A DNA stretch of 31,906 nt from Avanaerovorax sp964442135 (lineage in GTDB: Bacteria > Bacillota > Clostridia > Peptostreptococcales > Anaerovoracaceae), in assembly GCA_964442135.1 (NCBI GenBank), contig CAYTYN010000014.1, positions 1 through 31,906 of the forward strand. The letters run 5' to 3'. Position 1 is the first letter of the stretch; each line of letters begins with the position of its first letter. Position numbers and translations under genes: made by a program. This document shows, piece by piece, positions 30,515-31,906 of this stretch. Below the pieces are notes generated by a model. The model searched no databases and was not told where the DNA came from. It was given only the letters and a program-made list of their open reading frames with translations.

Positions 30515-31507
30515 GTGTTTAAAGTAACAGATGAAATAAAATATCTGCCTTCACCCGGTAGGTTCTTCGACATGTACTTCGAGGATAAAAATCTTGCGAT
30601 CTTTGACATAGAGACGACCGGGCTCAGCCCCCAAGGTTCTAAGCTGATCCTGTCAGGGATTATCACCGCCTCCCGGGGACAGGCCCGCTTCACTCAGCTG
30701 CTGGCAGAAAACCTCTTTGAGGAAAGGCTTGTCATCGAGGAGACCCTGTCCATATTGAATGACGCGGACGTAATAGTTACGTATAACGGCAGAAGCTTCG
30801 ACATGCCCTTTCTCACAAAGCGGGCGGAGGCCTGCGGGATATCCGTGCCCGAAAGGTTTAACTTGGACGTCTATCTTCTCCTGAGAAGCTATTCTTCCCT
30901 CGGAGACATGCTGCCGGGACTTAGGCAGAAGGACTCGGAAGCTTTTTTAGGCATATCCCGCGAGCGCACAGACGATATATCAGGATTTGAAAGCGTAAAG
31001 CTGTTCGAAAAATACATGAACACGGGAAGCTTTGCCTTAAGAGATAAGCTCCTTCTTCACAACGCAGACGATATAAGGCAGCTTTACAAGCTTCTTCCCA
31101 TCATAAGAAGCACCGACATTCACAGAGCCATGTTCTGCAGCGGATTTCCTGTGGAGGGAGGGTTCGTAAAGGGCTGCCGCCTGTCCGGAAGAGCTCTTAC
31201 GGTCAACGGCATTCTGGATAAGTCAAGAGATTACATATCCTTTCCCACATTGGAGACACCTTACTCCGTAAACGCCGTTAAGAAGAACCGCTCCGTCGAG
31301 GTGGTCTTCCCCTGCGAGAAGAAGCGGAATCTCACCTACCTGGATTCCCGGCTCATATTGAAGGACGCCGCCCGGCCCCTTGAAACCTACCCCGGATTCG
31401 AAATGGGCTATCTCATATGTTCGAATGGTGATAACAAATACTACATGGAGATGAATCTGTTTATAAAAGAATTTTTCAGAGAAAATTTATCCCGGGTTTT
31501 GGGCTAG
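30515..31507 (+). CDS. YprB-like RNase H-fold 3'-5' exonuclease
   Basis: This 330-residue protein has a DEDD-type exonuclease core: IFDIETTGLS (Asp31, Glu33), TYNGRSFDMPFL (Asp96) and LLHNADDIRQL (Asp185/186), matching the ribonuclease-H-like domain of Bacillus YprB. The second half (about 200-330) is not recognised as a known domain. I chose the GTG at 30515-30517, 8 bases after AAGGA. The frame stays open 49 codons upstream but runs through the terminator-like hairpin and has no ribosome site there. Probably a nucleic-acid-processing nuclease; the substrate is not established from sequence. Confidence 0.85.
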   Translation: MFKVTDEIKYLPSPGRFFDMYFEDKNLAIFDIETTGLSPQGSKLILSGIITASRGQARFTQLLAENLFEERLVIEETLSILNDADVIVTYNGRSFDMPFLTKRAEACGISVPERFNLDVYLLLRSYSSLGDMLPGLRQKDSEAFLGISRERTDDISGFESVKLFEKYMNTGSFALRDKLLLHNADDIRQLYKLLPIIRSTDIHRAMFCSGFPVEGGFVKGCRLSGRALTVNGILDKSRDYISFPTLETPYSVNAVKKNRSVEVVFPCEKKRNLTYLDSRLILKDAARPLETYPGFEMGYLICSNGDNKYYMEMNLFIKEFFRENLSRVLG

Positions 31508-31524
31508 GCGCCCGGGATTTTCTA
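31489..31524 (+). terminator. Terminator overlapping the end of the YprB-like gene
   Basis: ATCCCGGG/CCCGGGAT (31489-31496 with 31511-31518) spans the stop codon and is followed by TTTTCT. The region 31525-31592 after it holds nothing that I recognise. Confidence 0.7.
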
Positions 31525-31592
31525 GATATACAGTTCCAGCCTCTATTATCCAAGCAACACGTTTTTAAGGTGACGGAGAATTTTAGCGATTT

Positions 31593-31630
31593 GAAAAAAG
31601 AAAAATGAGACACCCTTTGTTATCTCATTT
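31593..31630 (-). terminator. Terminator of the rRNA/tRNA operon
   Basis: On the minus strand AAATGAGA/TCTCATTT (31623-31630 with 31603-31610) is followed by TTCTTTTTT. It begins 5 bases after the encoded CCA of tRNA-Leu. Confidence 0.8.
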
Positions 31631-31634
31631 TACA

Positions 31635-31717
31635 TGGTGCGCGATAAGGGACTTGAACCCCTACGGTCTCCCGCTAGAACCTAAATCTAGTGCGTCTGCC
31701 AATTCCGCCAATCGCGC
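31635..31717 (-). tRNA. tRNA-Leu (UAG anticodon)
   Basis: Acceptor stem GCGCGAT/ATCGCGC, D-arm with GCG/CGC, anticodon stem CTAGA/TCTAG with loop TTTAGGT (anticodon TAG), a class II long variable arm CGGGAGACCG, and a T-arm with TTCAAGT. The discriminator A and the terminal CCA (31635-31637) are encoded in the DNA. Confidence 0.95.
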
Positions 31718-31768
31718 AAATATGGAGTTTAAAATACCACCAATATCTGATGATACTGGCGGCTGGCT

Positions 31769-31843
31769 TGGTGACTCCACCGAGAATCGAACTCGGGTTA
31801 CCGCCGTGAAAGGGCGGTGTCTTGACCGCTTGACCATGGAGCC
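31769..31843 (-). tRNA. tRNA-Glu (UUC anticodon)
   Basis: Acceptor stem GGCTCCA/TGGAGTC, anticodon stem CCGCC/GGCGG with loop CTTTCAC (anticodon TTC), and T-loop TTCGATT. CCA is encoded at 31769-31771. It lies 51 bases upstream of tRNA-Leu in the same transcript. Confidence 0.96.
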
Positions 31844-31856
31844 GTATTAGAAGAAA

Positions 31857-31906
31857 CCGGCAACGTCCTGCTTTCCCGGGCAGTCTCCCGCCAGGTATCA
31901 TCGGCG
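31857..31906 (-). rRNA. rrf: 5S rRNA, 3' part (cut by window edge)
   Basis: The minus-strand sequence from the window edge starts CGCCGATGATACCTGGCGGG and ends with AGGACGTTGCCGG, the conserved 3' portion of Firmicutes 5S rRNA (helix IV and the 3' terminal strand). The remainder, and presumably 23S and 16S, lie beyond the window. The exact 3' end is uncertain by a few bases. Confidence 0.85.

Noticed and set aside
31605..31850. 81-codon plus-strand frame over the tRNA region
   Set aside because: It reads antisense through tRNA-Leu and tRNA-Glu, a common false prediction at tRNA clusters.
1..31906. CRISPR arrays, insertion sequences, toxin-antitoxin or phage-defence genes
   Set aside because: I saw no regularly spaced repeats, transposases, terminal inverted repeats or defence-type genes in the window.

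Overview
The window looks like a chromosomal stretch from a low-to-mid GC Gram-positive anaerobe, most likely of the class Clostridia. The reasons are the AGGAGG-type ribosome sites, TTGACA/TATAAT-type promoters, a GH25 lysozyme carrying three Clostridia-style CWB2 repeats, TagGH and TagF/TarI-type wall-polymer genes, and the nudF-xerD pair. The genus cannot be fixed from sequence alone.

Layout. 1-1753: an NhaC-type Na+/H+ antiporter (minus strand) with its promoter and a structured leader. 1805-3308: a CCA-adding-enzyme homologue whose catalytic motifs are degraded. 3419-4846: a consensus promoter, a dihydroorotase-like N-terminal remnant and a CDP-polyol phosphotransferase on the plus strand, closed by a strong terminator. 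4849-28815: about 24 kb of tightly packed minus-strand genes for a surface glycopolymer, in two transcription units. 28836-30308: xerD and nudF. 30361-31524 (plus strand): a promoter, a candidate small RNA or attenuator with C-rich loops, and a YprB-like exonuclease. 31593-31906 (minus strand): the tail of an rRNA operon, 5S rRNA (cut by the window edge), tRNA-Glu, tRNA-Leu and a terminator.

How the polymer locus works together (inferred from families). The first unit starts at the 28.8-kb promoter. It makes a UDP-4-amino-6-deoxy sugar (PglF-like dehydratase, PglE-like aminotransferase, GNAT acetylase) that a PglC-like transferase would load on undecaprenyl phosphate. It also encodes WbpA, WbpD, WbpB and WbpE homologues, enough to convert UDP-GlcNAc to UDP-2,3-diacetamido-2,3-dideoxy-glucuronate. 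With these are three GT4 glycosyltransferases, a FemAB-like acyl/aminoacyl transferase, an unusual PLP-type transferase whose start is broken at a G6 tract, a Wzx flippase and a secreted GH25-CWB2 wall hydrolase. The second unit (promoter near 11.4 kb) holds a TagG/TagH ABC exporter, an O-antigen-ligase-like membrane protein, a CDP-glycerol/ribitol transferase, a TarI-like cytidylyltransferase and an extended SDR. The result looks like a composite of a Wzx/Wzy-type repeat-unit glycan and a polyol-phosphate polymer.

Most notable: the probable frameshift at a homopolymer in the PLP-type gene; a candidate C-rich sRNA; two promoters embedded in the terminator of the preceding gene; loss of catalytic residues in the CCA-enzyme homologue; the PyrC-like remnant behind a strong promoter; and the hybrid polymer pathway.
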